Assembly (NCBI GenBank): GCA_023432465.1 | Contig: JAEYUO010000017.1 | Location: 1-10,685 of the forward strand | DNA: 10,685 nt | Reading direction: 5' to 3' | Source of the DNA: Planctomycetota bacterium | GTDB lineage: Bacteria > Planctomycetota > Phycisphaerae > Phycisphaerales > UBA1924 | Shown: one piece after another, positions 1 through 6,248 of the stretch | Layout of the letters: every line of letters starts with the position of its first letter | Numbering within the stretch: the stretch's first letter is position 1 | Program-made: the position numbers and the translations under genes | Notes under the pieces: model-generated | Seen by the model: the letters and a program-made list of their open reading frames with translations, nothing else | Told to the model about the DNA's origin: nothing | The model's database searches: none

Positions 1-30
1 CCTTGGGGGGTGGGCCGGGGTGGGTATTGG

Positions 31-65
31 CCCCCGGGGGGGCCCCCCCGCCCCCCCCCCCCCCC
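31..65. repeat. Homopolymeric G/C tracts
   Basis: Consecutive runs of 5 C, 7 G, 7 C, one G and then 15 C. The 15-C run at 51-65 immediately precedes repeat copy 1. Read on the minus strand it is a G-run that could form a quadruplex or slip during replication or sequencing. The exact length is therefore doubtful in any assembly. No coding role is visible. Confidence 0.8.
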
Positions 66-141
66 AAAACCTCATCACGAGCGCCGCTTCGCGGCGGAGA
101 GATGGAGTGCGGTGTGGTGGGCGGTGGGCGGATGGGTTTGA

Positions 142-204
142 GGGTCTGATGGGTCTGATGGGTCTGATGGGACGGATAGGACGGATAGGACGGATAGGAC
201 TGAT
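142..204. repeat. 9-bp tandem array (7 units), copy 1
   Basis: Seven contiguous 9-mers: GGGTCTGAT three times, GGGACGGAT, AGGACGGAT twice, AGGACTGAT. Because the period is a multiple of three, the array stays open as an M-G-L / R-I-G style peptide in one frame, which creates spurious ORFs. The array ends exactly where the bulged hairpin at 205 begins. Confidence 0.92.
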
Positions 205-240
205 GCGAGAAAAGCCTGAGCTTGCGATCAGGGCTCTCGC
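205..240. repeat. Bulged inverted repeat, copy 1
   Basis: Outer arms GCGAGA/TCTCGC are perfectly complementary. After an AAA bulge come inner arms GCCTGAGC and GATCAGGGC around a TTGC loop, with one mismatch in the inner stem. The equivalent in copy 2 (497-532) has a perfect inner stem. There is no T-tract on either side, so it is not a typical intrinsic terminator. Confidence 0.8.
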
Positions 241-345
241 GTGCCGCGTCCCCTGCAACGCCACCTGCTGAAGGTAGGGCGGGGGGTGTGGCGCACCGTT
301 GGTGCTCGGGGGTTCAAAGAGGAGTGGTGGTTGGCGATCTGTACC

Positions 346-361
346 CGGGGCTGACGCCCCG
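346..361. repeat. Short GC hairpin before copy 2
   Basis: CGGGGC and GCCCCG form a perfect 6-bp stem around a TGAC loop, immediately upstream of the C-run that starts repeat copy 2. The interval 269-345 between the two copies is G-rich and shows no gene or RNA that I recognise. Confidence 0.6.
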
Positions 362-442
362 CCCCCCCAAGCTCATCACGAGCGCCGCTTCGCGGCGGAG
401 AGATGGAGCGCGGGGTGGTGGGCGGTGGGCGGACGGGTTTGA

Positions 443-496
443 GGGTCTGATGGGTCTAATGGGTCTGATGGGACGGATAGGACTCATAGGACTGAT
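443..496. repeat. 9-bp tandem array (6 units), copy 2
   Basis: Six contiguous 9-mers: GGGTCTGAT, GGGTCTAAT, GGGTCTGAT, GGGACGGAT, AGGACTCAT, AGGACTGAT. There is one unit fewer than in copy 1, and the internal variants differ. Both arrays begin with the TCTGAT type, switch to the ACGGAT type, and end in AGGACTGAT abutting the hairpin. Confidence 0.92.
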
Positions 497-532
497 GCGA
501 GAAAAGCCTGAGCTAGCGCTCAGGGCTCTCGC
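497..532. repeat. Bulged inverted repeat, copy 2
   Basis: Outer arms GCGAGA/TCTCGC, an AAA bulge, then inner arms GCCTGAGC and GCTCAGGGC around the loop TAGC. The core CCTGAGC/GCTCAGG is a perfect 7-bp stem. Relative to copy 1, one base change restores pairing. Confidence 0.82.
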
Positions 533-566
533 GTGCCGCGTCCCCTGCAACCCCACCTGCAGAGTG

Positions 567-746
567 ACCCCTCACCCCCTTCGCTTCGCGAAGGGATCTC
601 TCCCCGCCCCCCCGTGCGGGCGGAGAGAGGGTGCAAGCAACGAGAGTTTCGGCCGCGGGGGCCGGGGGTGGAAGTCGAATTGAACTGGCGGCTGCCCCCT
701 CTGTCGGCTGCGCCGACATCTCCCCCGTCGGGGACGGGGGAGAGGG
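567..746 (-). repeat. Composite CTCTCCCC hairpin repeat downstream of the DUF1963-like gene
   Basis: A diverged double copy of the composite module, starting 15 bp beyond the stop codon of the gene at 762-1646. It contains: an 8-bp stem CCCTTCGC/GCGAAGGG with a TTC loop (within 577-595); a CTCTCC...GAGAG hairpin with one mismatch (about 598-629); a GGCCGCGGGGGCCGGGG element (651-666); a perfect 7-bp stem TGTCGGC/GCCGACA (702-708 with 712-718); and a perfect 11-bp stem TCTCCCCCGTC/GACGGGGGAGA (719-729 with 733-743). In this copy the GGCC element is not followed by a clear T-tract on the minus strand, so terminator function is less certain than in the other copies. Confidence 0.75.
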
Positions 747-761
747 CTTCAATGGCCGCGT

Positions 762-1646
762 TCAGTAGCACGACCAACCGAACGCGAGGACATCGCGGTG
801 CTTGGGGCAGACGGTGAGGTGGCCGATGCCGGCGTCGCAAAACATGTACGGGATGTTCTTCTCGCTGTCGATCTGGAAGAGGTGCTGCATGGGTGTGTTG
901 CAGCGCGGGCAGGAGGGGTAGTCCACACCCTGCACCCAGTAGGGGTAGCCGAGGAGCTTCTCGCCCTGCAGGGGCTCGTGGTCATTCTCCCCGAGCGCTT
1001 CGATGTGCGCATCGGTGAGCGGCGTGTCGAGGTCGTGGAGCTCTTCGTAGTTGGGCAGGTCGTTTGTGGGCGGTTCCCACCCCGTGATGATCCGCGGCGG
1101 GAAGGCGGGATCGTCGGGGACGTCGGGCCGCGATGCGAGCACGAGGTCGGGCGAGAGCGGGAGGATGCGGGGGAGGTGCGCGGTGCTGAAAGCGCCGGGG
1201 TCGTCGCAGTGTGTGCAGTAGAAGAGTTGCAGGACGCCGTCGCCGAAGGGTTTGTTTGCGGCGGCGGGAAGCTCGGCGCTGTTGAGCTGGAGGAAGAGTT
1301 GCATGGGCTTGCCGCAGGAGCAGGCGGGCCAGGGTTCGCCGGGCTTGAGGGCGGCGGGGCCGCAGAAGCGGGAGCCGGCGGTGGGGAGGGGGGATGCGGT
1401 GTTGCGAGGGGAGGTCGTCTGCACGCGCGGGACGAAGGCGGGCCGGACGAATCGCGCGGCGAGCTTGAGGGCCTCAGCGCAGAGGCGGTCGAGTTCCTCG
1501 GGCGTGGGCTTGGGGGCGCGCGGCGCGGCTGAGGATGGTGAGGGGGCGCGGCCGGGGACGGCGCGGATGTCGTCGACGGAGGGGATTTGCCGCCGCGGGC
1601 TGGGGCGGAAGAGGGAGAGGAGTCGTTGCCAGAGGGATGGGGGCAT
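762..1646 (-). CDS. DUF1963-like cysteine-rich protein
   Basis: 294 residues, function unknown. The protein has two similar halves: a GSRFCGPAAL segment followed by CSCGKPMQLFLQLN (residues 109-122) and LFYCTHCD (141-148); then GYPYWVQG followed by CPRCNTPMQHLFQID (246-260), YMFC (267-270) and GHLTVCPKH (275-283). That pattern of a CxC or CxxC pair, a PMQxxxQ strand and a second cysteine cluster resembles the DUF1963/YwqG family in a version with putative zinc-binding cysteines (C109, C111, C144, C147, C246, C249, C270, C280). The N-terminal 50 residues are Pro/Ser/Arg-rich, with no convincing signal peptide. The start ATG is supported by a TACACT box 7 nt upstream. It is flanked on both sides by composite repeats, so it is probably transcribed alone. 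The family assignment is from memory of motifs. Confidence 0.82.
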   Translation of the reverse strand: MPPSLWQRLLSLFRPSPRRQIPSVDDIRAVPGRAPSPSSAAPRAPKPTPEELDRLCAEALKLAARFVRPAFVPRVQTTSPRNTASPLPTAGSRFCGPAALKPGEPWPACSCGKPMQLFLQLNSAELPAAANKPFGDGVLQLFYCTHCDDPGAFSTAHLPRILPLSPDLVLASRPDVPDDPAFPPRIITGWEPPTNDLPNYEELHDLDTPLTDAHIEALGENDHEPLQGEKLLGYPYWVQGVDYPSCPRCNTPMQHLFQIDSEKNIPYMFCDAGIGHLTVCPKHRDVLAFGWSCY

Positions 1647-1653
1647 GTGGGGG

Positions 1654-1659
1654 AGTGTA
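1654..1659 (-). promoter_or_regulatory. TACACT -10-like box, leaderless spacing
   Basis: TACACT on the minus strand ends 7 nt before the ATG of the DUF1963-like gene, with no Shine-Dalgarno between them. With a -10 element there, transcription would start at or next to the ATG. No good -35 is seen; a terminator-like hairpin lies just upstream (1677-1702). Confidence 0.45.
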
Positions 1660-1676
1660 ATGGATGGGCGGGGAGA

Positions 1677-1702
1677 TAAAATCCCCGGCGCGGGGCCGGG
1701 GG
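1677..1702 (-). terminator. Terminator-like hairpin, module A
   Basis: On the minus strand, CCCCGG and CCGGGG arms flank a 7-nt loop and are followed by ATTTTAT, an intrinsic-terminator layout. An alternative 5-bp stem using the loop Gs is possible. It is the last element of module A, lies downstream of the gene at 1982-2464, and ends about 18 bp before the -10-like box of the next gene, so it separates the two transcription units. Confidence 0.6.
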
Positions 1703-1797
1703 TGGGTGGGAGTGCAGTTGAATGGTCAGGTGAAGCAGCCCCTCACCGGCCGCTGCGCGGCCACCTCTCCCCGGCGACCGGGGAGAGGGGGCGAACA
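1677..1797 (-). repeat. Composite repeat module A
   Basis: Read on the minus strand: an 11-bp perfect hairpin CCTCTCCCCGG/CCGGGGAGAGG (1764-1774 with 1778-1788, loop CGA), a 6-bp hairpin GGCCGC/GCGGCC (1748-1753 with 1757-1762), a conserved linker (1703-1745), then the terminator-like hairpin. It is head-to-tail with module B. The linker includes TGGTCAGGTGAAG (+ strand), also present in module D. Confidence 0.85.
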
Positions 1798-1801
1798 AAG
1801 C

Positions 1802-1827
1802 AAAACCCCGGCCGCGGGGCCGGGGTT
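1802..1827 (-). terminator. Intrinsic terminator, module B
   Basis: On the minus strand AACCCCGGCC, a CCGC loop and GGCCGGGGTT form a 10-bp stem that runs into TTTTG. This is a textbook Rho-independent terminator oriented for the gene ending at 1982. Confidence 0.75.
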
Positions 1828-1926
1828 GGTCGGGCGTGTATCTCAATGGCCAGGTGAAGAAGCCCCTCACCCCCTTCGCTTCGCTCCGGGACCTCACCCC
1901 GCGGGGCGGGGAGAGGGGGCGAACCA
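1802..1926 (-). repeat. Composite repeat module B
   Basis: Same order as module A. The long hairpin is CCTCACCCCGC/GCGGGGAGAGG (1892-1902 with 1906-1916, one A:A mismatch, loop GGG); then the CTTCGCTTCG-type second element (1871-1890), a linker with TGGCCAGGTGAAG on the + strand, and the terminator hairpin. Modules A and B share the linker and long-hairpin frame but differ in the loop and inner stem, with changes on both arms, so the pairing is preserved. Confidence 0.85.
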
Positions 1927-1928
1927 AG

Positions 1929-1957
1929 AAGCCCCGGCCGCGGGGCAGGGGGTGGAG
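1929..1957 (-). repeat. Partial module C (degenerate GC hairpin)
   Basis: On the minus strand CCCCTGCCCCGCGGCCGGGG is followed by CTTCTTGG, a weakened version of the terminator hairpin without a clean T-tract. It begins about 25 bp after the stop codon of the gene at 1982-2464 and is the first structure its transcript would meet. It has no accompanying CTCTCCCC hairpin of its own. Confidence 0.6.
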
Positions 1958-1981
1958 TTCGAGTGCGACCAGAGGCCTGCT

Positions 1982-2464
1982 TCAGTCGATATCTTCGCGA
2001 TAGATGCGGGTGTAGTCGGCGAACGTCGTCTTTCGAAGGTCGGCCTCGATCACACGCTTGGCGATGTCGAAGTCGACGACGAGGCAGCATACTTCCATTG
2101 TCCCGGAGCCGATGCTGCCGCCGTCGCAATGGCCAAGGCCTGTCCACCCGAGGGTCTCATCCATGCGGCTGATGAGGGCGTTGCGTTTGTCAAGATCATT
2201 GGTGGAGCCCATTCCGTTCACGGCGTATTCGATCGCAAGCACCGCATGGTCTTCTGTTTCGATCGGAAGGAAACCTGAGGCGGTTGCAATCGCGAGGACG
2301 CTCTGGAGATTGTCATATTCGGAGAGATCGGCTTTCCGTGGATGTTCTGTCGTTTGGCCCCGCTCGCCCAGTGGCCCCCAGTGCTCTGTGACGCCTGAAA
2401 CATCGAGCCACGCTTCGTGATAGTGCGTGATTCGGCCGTCCTGCTTTCGATACAGCTTGATCAT
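1982..2464 (-). CDS. Small WGR-like / glycine-motif protein of unknown function
   Basis: 160 residues, not a named family that I can identify with certainty. Residues 1-41 (YHEAWLD, then VTEHWGPLGERGQT) resemble the strand-rich core of WGR domains, which carry a W-G-x-x-G-x-x-G-Q signature. The C-terminal part has a striking motif GLGHCDGGSIGSGTMEV (109-125), then a hydrophobic strand CCLVVDFD (126-133) and an amphipathic helix, suggesting a small alpha/beta domain. There is no signal peptide or membrane segment. The gene looks less GC-biased by eye than its neighbours and is isolated between composite repeats, so it may be a later acquisition. No Shine-Dalgarno and no TAnnnT box lie directly before this ATG. 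That it is a real gene is supported by the non-compositional, motif-bearing protein. Confidence 0.75.
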   Translation of the reverse strand: MIKLYRKQDGRITHYHEAWLDVSGVTEHWGPLGERGQTTEHPRKADLSEYDNLQSVLAIATASGFLPIETEDHAVLAIEYAVNGMGSTNDLDKRNALISRMDETLGWTGLGHCDGGSIGSGTMEVCCLVVDFDIAKRVIEADLRKTTFADYTRIYREDID

Positions 2465-2542
2465 GGAGGTGCCTGTATGGTCGGAGCGCCTGCCGACGAA
2501 GATGGAGAGGAAGCGAGACCAGAGTGACGGAATGGTGCGGAG

Positions 2543-2548
2543 AGTGTA
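2543..2548 (-). promoter_or_regulatory. Possible -10 box (TACACT) for the 160-residue protein
   Basis: TACACT on the minus strand, the same hexamer as upstream of the DUF1963-like gene, but here 78 nt before the ATG. If used, it gives a leader of roughly 70 nt. No convincing -35 is present. Weak support. Confidence 0.25.
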
Positions 2549-2564
2549 CAGACTGAAAGCAATG

Positions 2565-2589
2565 AAAACCCCGGCCGCGGGGCCGGGGG
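2565..2589 (-). terminator. icd: Intrinsic terminator downstream of icd (module D)
   Basis: On the minus strand CCCCGGCC (2588-2581), loop CCGC and GGCCGGGG (2576-2569) form a perfect 8-bp stem followed by TTTTCATTGC. It lies about 110 bp after the icd stop codon and is well placed to end the icd transcript before the next gene. Confidence 0.75.
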
Positions 2590-2690
2590 TGGTGGGACGT
2601 GTAGTTGAATGGTCAGGTGAAGAAGCCCCTCACCCCCTTCGCTTCGCTCAGGGACCTCTCCCCGTTCAAAGCAACGGGGAGAGGGTGCAA
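2565..2690 (-). repeat. Composite repeat module D, abutting the icd stop
   Basis: The long hairpin CCTCTCCCCGTT/AACGGGGAGAGG (2655-2666 with 2673-2684, 12 bp, 6-nt loop) starts 15 bp after the icd stop codon. It is followed on the minus strand by the CTTCGCTTCG element, the linker with TGGTCAGGTGAAG (+ strand, identical to module A) and the terminator hairpin. No terminal target-site duplication or transposase is seen. Confidence 0.85.
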
Positions 2691-2698
2691 GCGGGCGA

Positions 2699-4150
<1,452 letters not shown>

Positions 4151-4157
4151 GGAGGGG

Positions 4158-4162
4158 CTCCG
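4158..4162 (-). promoter_or_regulatory. icd: Shine-Dalgarno of icd
   Basis: CGGAG on the minus strand, with the GGAG ending 7 nt before the ATG at 4150. It is one of only two clear ribosome-binding sites in the window and fixes the icd start. Confidence 0.7.
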
Positions 4163-4167
4163 AGAAA

Positions 4168-4200
4168 AATGGCGAATCGCAAACGGGCAAATGGCAAATG
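4168..4200. repeat. Short degenerate AAATGGC/AAACGGGC tandem repeats
   Basis: Four units of the type AAATGGC: AAATGGCG, AAACGGGC, AAATGGC, AAATG, with a short interruption. It is markedly A-rich against the local base composition and lies between the candidate icd promoter and its ribosome-binding site, so it would be in the 5' leader. Confidence 0.55.
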
Positions 4201-4332
4201 ACGGATCAGGAATCCGGGTCCAAACGCGGAGAGACAGGATAGCGGGGAAGTGCGGAAAGTGAGCGCGCGGCGAGGCGTGCACGCCGCGGCAGGGGCGCGG
4301 CGGCATGTGCTTGGCGGCAAGGGGTTTGCGAT

Positions 4333-5526
4333 TCAGGAGGAAGCGGGAGCCTGGGGAGATCCGCCGCGGATCCGCCCCCACAGCTTGCTCGGCCAGTGCG
4401 GGATCATCGTCGGCCGCTCGATCAGCAGGAAGAAGACCGCGCTGACCGCGACGGCGGGGATGGCCGCGAGCAGTACGAACGCGAGGCGCGTCGGCCAGTC
4501 GGCATCCGCGCCGGTGATTCGCAGCAGCACGGGGCGAGCTGCGCCGATGGCGGTCGAATGCCAGAGGTAGATGCTGTAGCACATGCCCCCGAGGATGACG
4601 ACGGGCGCAGCGCGGAAGAACGAGCGGACCGGTCCCGCGCGGAACACCGAGGCAAAGGCGAGCAGCACGAACCACGGGACAGTGAGCGCGGGGGCGAAGC
4701 CGTACGCGGGGGCGAGGAACGCGCCGGCGATGCCCAGCACCGCCAGAAGGTCCCACAGATTCGCGCTCCGCGGCCCGCGATCCAGCCCGGCAAGGTGAAG
4801 GTCGGCCAGCAGCATTCCGGCGAGGAAGTACGGCGCGTGGTTCAGGATGGTCAGACCATCGGACGGCTTGTCGACGCCGAAGAGACGCGAAAGAACGCCG
4901 ATGGCGATGATGAGGATGAGGCGGCGGAGCGGCGCGCTGCGGATCGCGAAGATGGAGGTGAGCAGCGGCGCGAGGATGTAGAACTGGACCTCGACCTCCA
5001 GCGACCACGCGAGGCCGAGGATGGTGGACATCTCGCCGTACACGATGTTGTGCACATAGAAGAGCGATGCGGCGTAGTGCTTGAGCAGTTCGGTCGTCGC
5101 GGCGTTGCCATCCTCCGCGCCGGGGGTGGAGACGATGCCCGCGAGCTTCAGCGCGAGCAGCACGGTGAGCGCGACGATGTACGGCGGTTCAAGGCGGGTG
5201 AGGCGGCGGAGGAAGTAGGTGCGCAGCCCGGGCTTCTTCTCGCCGCGGAGATGGTGAGCAGCGAAGGGAAGTGCCAGGATGAACCCGGAGATGACAAAGA
5301 ACACCGGGACGCCATAGTCAAACACGTGCAGCAGACGGGTGAGGAAGGCGTCGATCGCGGTGCCATCGGTGCCGTGCTTGCTGGCCGCGGCGAAGTAGCC
5401 CGCGGCGTGGAACAAAACGACGGACATGATGGCGACGGAGCGGAGGCCGTCGATCTCGGGGATGAGGGCGCGGCCGGATGTGCGGCGGGAGAGGAGGGGG
5501 AGGACCGTGCCAAGGCTGAAGCGCAT
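4333..5526 (-). CDS. Acyltransferase 3 family membrane protein (OafA/YrhL-like)
   Basis: 397 residues, about ten hydrophobic segments. Members move acyl groups, often acetyl, across the inner membrane onto sugars of surface polysaccharides, LPS or other envelope molecules; the acceptor here cannot be told. Family marks in order: DGLRSVAIMSVVLFH (26-40) with the conserved histidine H40; GVPVFFVISGFIL (72-84); FLRRLTRLEPPY (105-116); AWSLEVEVQFYILAPLL (173-189); SIYLWH (318-323); and a final IERP (369-372). The C-terminus is a short basic tail with no SGNH hydrolase domain, so it is the integral-membrane-only type. I chose MRFSLG because it sits just before the conserved core and has an extended -10-like box at 5537-5545. 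An ATG 36 nt upstream is possible but lacks support. It begins 48 bp after the yajQ-family stop and may be partly co-transcribed with it. Confidence 0.92.
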   Translation of the reverse strand: MRFSLGTVLPLLSRRTSGRALIPEIDGLRSVAIMSVVLFHAAGYFAAASKHGTDGTAIDAFLTRLLHVFDYGVPVFFVISGFILALPFAAHHLRGEKKPGLRTYFLRRLTRLEPPYIVALTVLLALKLAGIVSTPGAEDGNAATTELLKHYAASLFYVHNIVYGEMSTILGLAWSLEVEVQFYILAPLLTSIFAIRSAPLRRLILIIAIGVLSRLFGVDKPSDGLTILNHAPYFLAGMLLADLHLAGLDRGPRSANLWDLLAVLGIAGAFLAPAYGFAPALTVPWFVLLAFASVFRAGPVRSFFRAAPVVILGGMCYSIYLWHSTAIGAARPVLLRITGADADWPTRLAFVLLAAIPAVAVSAVFFLLIERPTMIPHWPSKLWGRIRGGSPQAPASS

Positions 5527-5536
5527 GTTGGACGCG

Positions 5537-5545
5537 ATCCTACCA
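5537..5545 (-). promoter_or_regulatory. Extended -10-like box TGGTAGGAT
   Basis: TGnTAnnnT on the minus strand, ending 10 nt before the acyltransferase ATG. It could give a leaderless or very short-leader transcript independent of the upstream gene. No -35 is evident, consistent with an extended -10. The AGGA inside it could alternatively act as a weak ribosome-binding site at long spacing. Confidence 0.4.
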
Positions 5546-5574
5546 GATCCTTGTACACACATTCTTGCGCTGGC

Positions 5575-6075
5575 TCAGCTCTTCATATTCACATACTGCA
5601 GAGGCTGAGAGAGCCCCGCGCCGTCGAGCATCGCCATGACGGTGCGGAGGTCGTCGATCTGCTTGCCGGTCAGGCGGACTTCCTCGCCCTGGATCGAAGC
5701 CTGCACCTTGATCTTCGACTCCTTGACGATCTTCACGATCTCCTTGGCGAGTTCCTGCGTCAGGCCTTCCTTGAGCTTGACATCGCGCTTCATCGCGCCG
5801 GTTGCGCCGTGGCGCGCGGGCTCGACGGGCTGGAAGTCAAAGCTCTTCATGTGCAGGCCGCGGCGGATGATCGCGGACTCAAAGATGTCCTTGACCGCCT
5901 CGAGCTTGCCGCCATCGGCGGCGTGCATGTGGATCTTCTTCTCCTTCTTGTCCACGGTGATCTCGACCGGGGAGTTTCGGAAGTCGAAGCGCGCGGCGAT
6001 CGCCTTCTTGGCGTTGTTGATGGCGTTATCGAGTTCGGCGAAATCGATCTTGCTGACGACGTCGAGTGATGGCAT
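5575..6075 (-). CDS. yajQ: YajQ-family nucleotide/cyclic-di-GMP-binding protein
   Basis: 166 residues, close to the usual length of about 163. Cytosolic protein with two ferredoxin-like (RNP-type) subdomains. Relatives bind nucleotides or RNA, and Xanthomonas members act as cyclic-di-GMP effectors; which applies here is unknown. Conserved blocks: MPSLDVVSKIDFAELDNAIN (1-20), AARFDFRNSPVEI (27-39), the central FDFQPVEPA with KRDVKLKEGL (96-105), KIKVQASIQGEEVRLTGKQI (121-140) and the C-terminal PLQYVN (158-163). Start: the ATG at MPSLD matches the family N-terminus, while an in-frame ATG 60 nt upstream would add a non-conserved tail. A TATCAT box lies 6 nt before the ATG. It follows ktrA after 173 bp and precedes the acyltransferase. 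Confidence 0.95.
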   Translation of the reverse strand: MPSLDVVSKIDFAELDNAINNAKKAIAARFDFRNSPVEITVDKKEKKIHMHAADGGKLEAVKDIFESAIIRRGLHMKSFDFQPVEPARHGATGAMKRDVKLKEGLTQELAKEIVKIVKESKIKVQASIQGEEVRLTGKQIDDLRTVMAMLDGAGLSQPLQYVNMKS

Positions 6076-6081
6076 AGGCGG

Positions 6082-6087
6082 ATGATA
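6082..6087 (-). promoter_or_regulatory. TATCAT -10-like box, leaderless spacing
   Basis: TATCAT (preceded by GA) on the minus strand, five of six matches to TATAAT, ending 6 nt before the YajQ-family ATG. A start site 7 nt downstream would be the A of the ATG. No Shine-Dalgarno is present. Confidence 0.5.
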
Positions 6088-6141
6088 TCGAGTCGGGATG
6101 TGGGAAGTGGAAACGCGAAGGCAGGAAGATTTCAAGGCCGT

Positions 6142-6182
6142 ACGCAGAGGTCACGGAGGGGGACGCGGAGGTCACAGAGGGG
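6142..6182. repeat. Two-copy 20-bp direct repeat (period 21)
   Basis: ACGCAGAGGTCACGGAGGGG (6142-6161) and ACGCGGAGGTCACAGAGGGG (6163-6182) match at 18 of 20 positions. They lie in the spacer between ktrA and the YajQ-family gene. This kind of 'acgcagaggtcacggagg' tract recurs in many environmental bacterial intergenic regions from memory; its function is unknown. Confidence 0.75.
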
Positions 6183-6202
6183 AAGCAGACAGAGCGAAAC
6201 AA

Positions 6203-6248
6203 AGCATGGGAGGTGGGAGTGGCGAGGGAGTGAGGGGAGCGAGGGGGA
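6203..6248 (-). terminator. C-rich, G-poor transcript tail after ktrA (possible rut site)
   Basis: Immediately after the ktrA stop codon the minus-strand transcript is a pyrimidine-rich run of CCCTC/CTCC blocks with only a few G residues over about 45 nt and no hairpin. That bias fits a Rho utilisation site, so a Rho-dependent end for the ktr transcript is plausible. No direct proof in sequence. Confidence 0.3.

Larger units (their letters stand above)
71..268. repeat. Duplicated intergenic unit, copy 1
   Basis: First of two near-identical direct copies (the other is 372-560) in a region with no credible gene. In order it holds: a perfect 6-bp hairpin with a TTC loop (CGCCGC/GCGGCG, near 81-95); a G-rich stretch; seven 9-bp tandem units (142-204); a bulged hairpin (205-240); and a closing segment ending CCACCTGC. 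It is 198 bp against 189 bp for copy 2. The 9-bp difference is accounted for by one extra tandem unit. The copies otherwise differ by scattered substitutions, so the duplication is not brand new. Confidence 0.9.
372..560. repeat. Duplicated intergenic unit, copy 2
   Basis: Second copy of the unit at 71-268 with the same order of parts: TTC-loop hairpin, G-rich stretch, 9-bp array (443-496), bulged hairpin (497-532), closing CCACCTGC. It is preceded by a 7-C run, as copy 1 is preceded by a 15-C run. It is followed directly by a CTCTCCCC-type composite repeat lying downstream of the DUF1963-like gene. Confidence 0.9.
4151..4332 (-). other. icd upstream region
   Basis: 182-bp spacer between the acyltransferase stop and icd. 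It holds a 12-bp perfect palindrome GGCGTGCACGCC (4274-4285), a candidate -10 TATCCT (4236-4241, minus strand) that would give a leader of about 80 nt, and an A-rich stretch of 7-8 bp degenerate repeats (4168-4200). No T-tract terminator for the upstream gene is evident and no conserved riboswitch was recognised. Confidence 0.5.

Noticed and set aside
142..496. 9-bp repeats as a CRISPR-like array
   Set aside because: Units are contiguous with no spacers and far shorter than CRISPR repeats; no cas genes are present.
20..683. Overlapping + strand reading frames of 83 and 153 residues with M-G-L / R-I-G repeats, and an 80-residue minus frame
   Set aside because: They are read through the 9-bp array and GC-rich hairpins, whose period keeps frames open. 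The same peptide arises in both duplicated units, and there is no start signal or domain.
749..1927. 392-residue minus frame overlapping the DUF1963-like gene
   Set aside because: Pro/Ser/Arg/Thr-rich out-of-frame shadow that starts in the repeat modules; the alternative frame has the cysteine motifs.
1677..2690. Composite modules as insertion-sequence ends or MITEs
   Set aside because: No transposase, no matched terminal inverted repeats bounding a unit and no target-site duplication seen; a terminator-like role fits the orientation and placement better, though past mobility is not excluded.
4396..6069. 557-residue + strand frame across the acyltransferase and YajQ-family genes
   Set aside because: Composition is Arg/Glu/Gly/Asp shadow; it spans two real genes and their spacer on the other strand.
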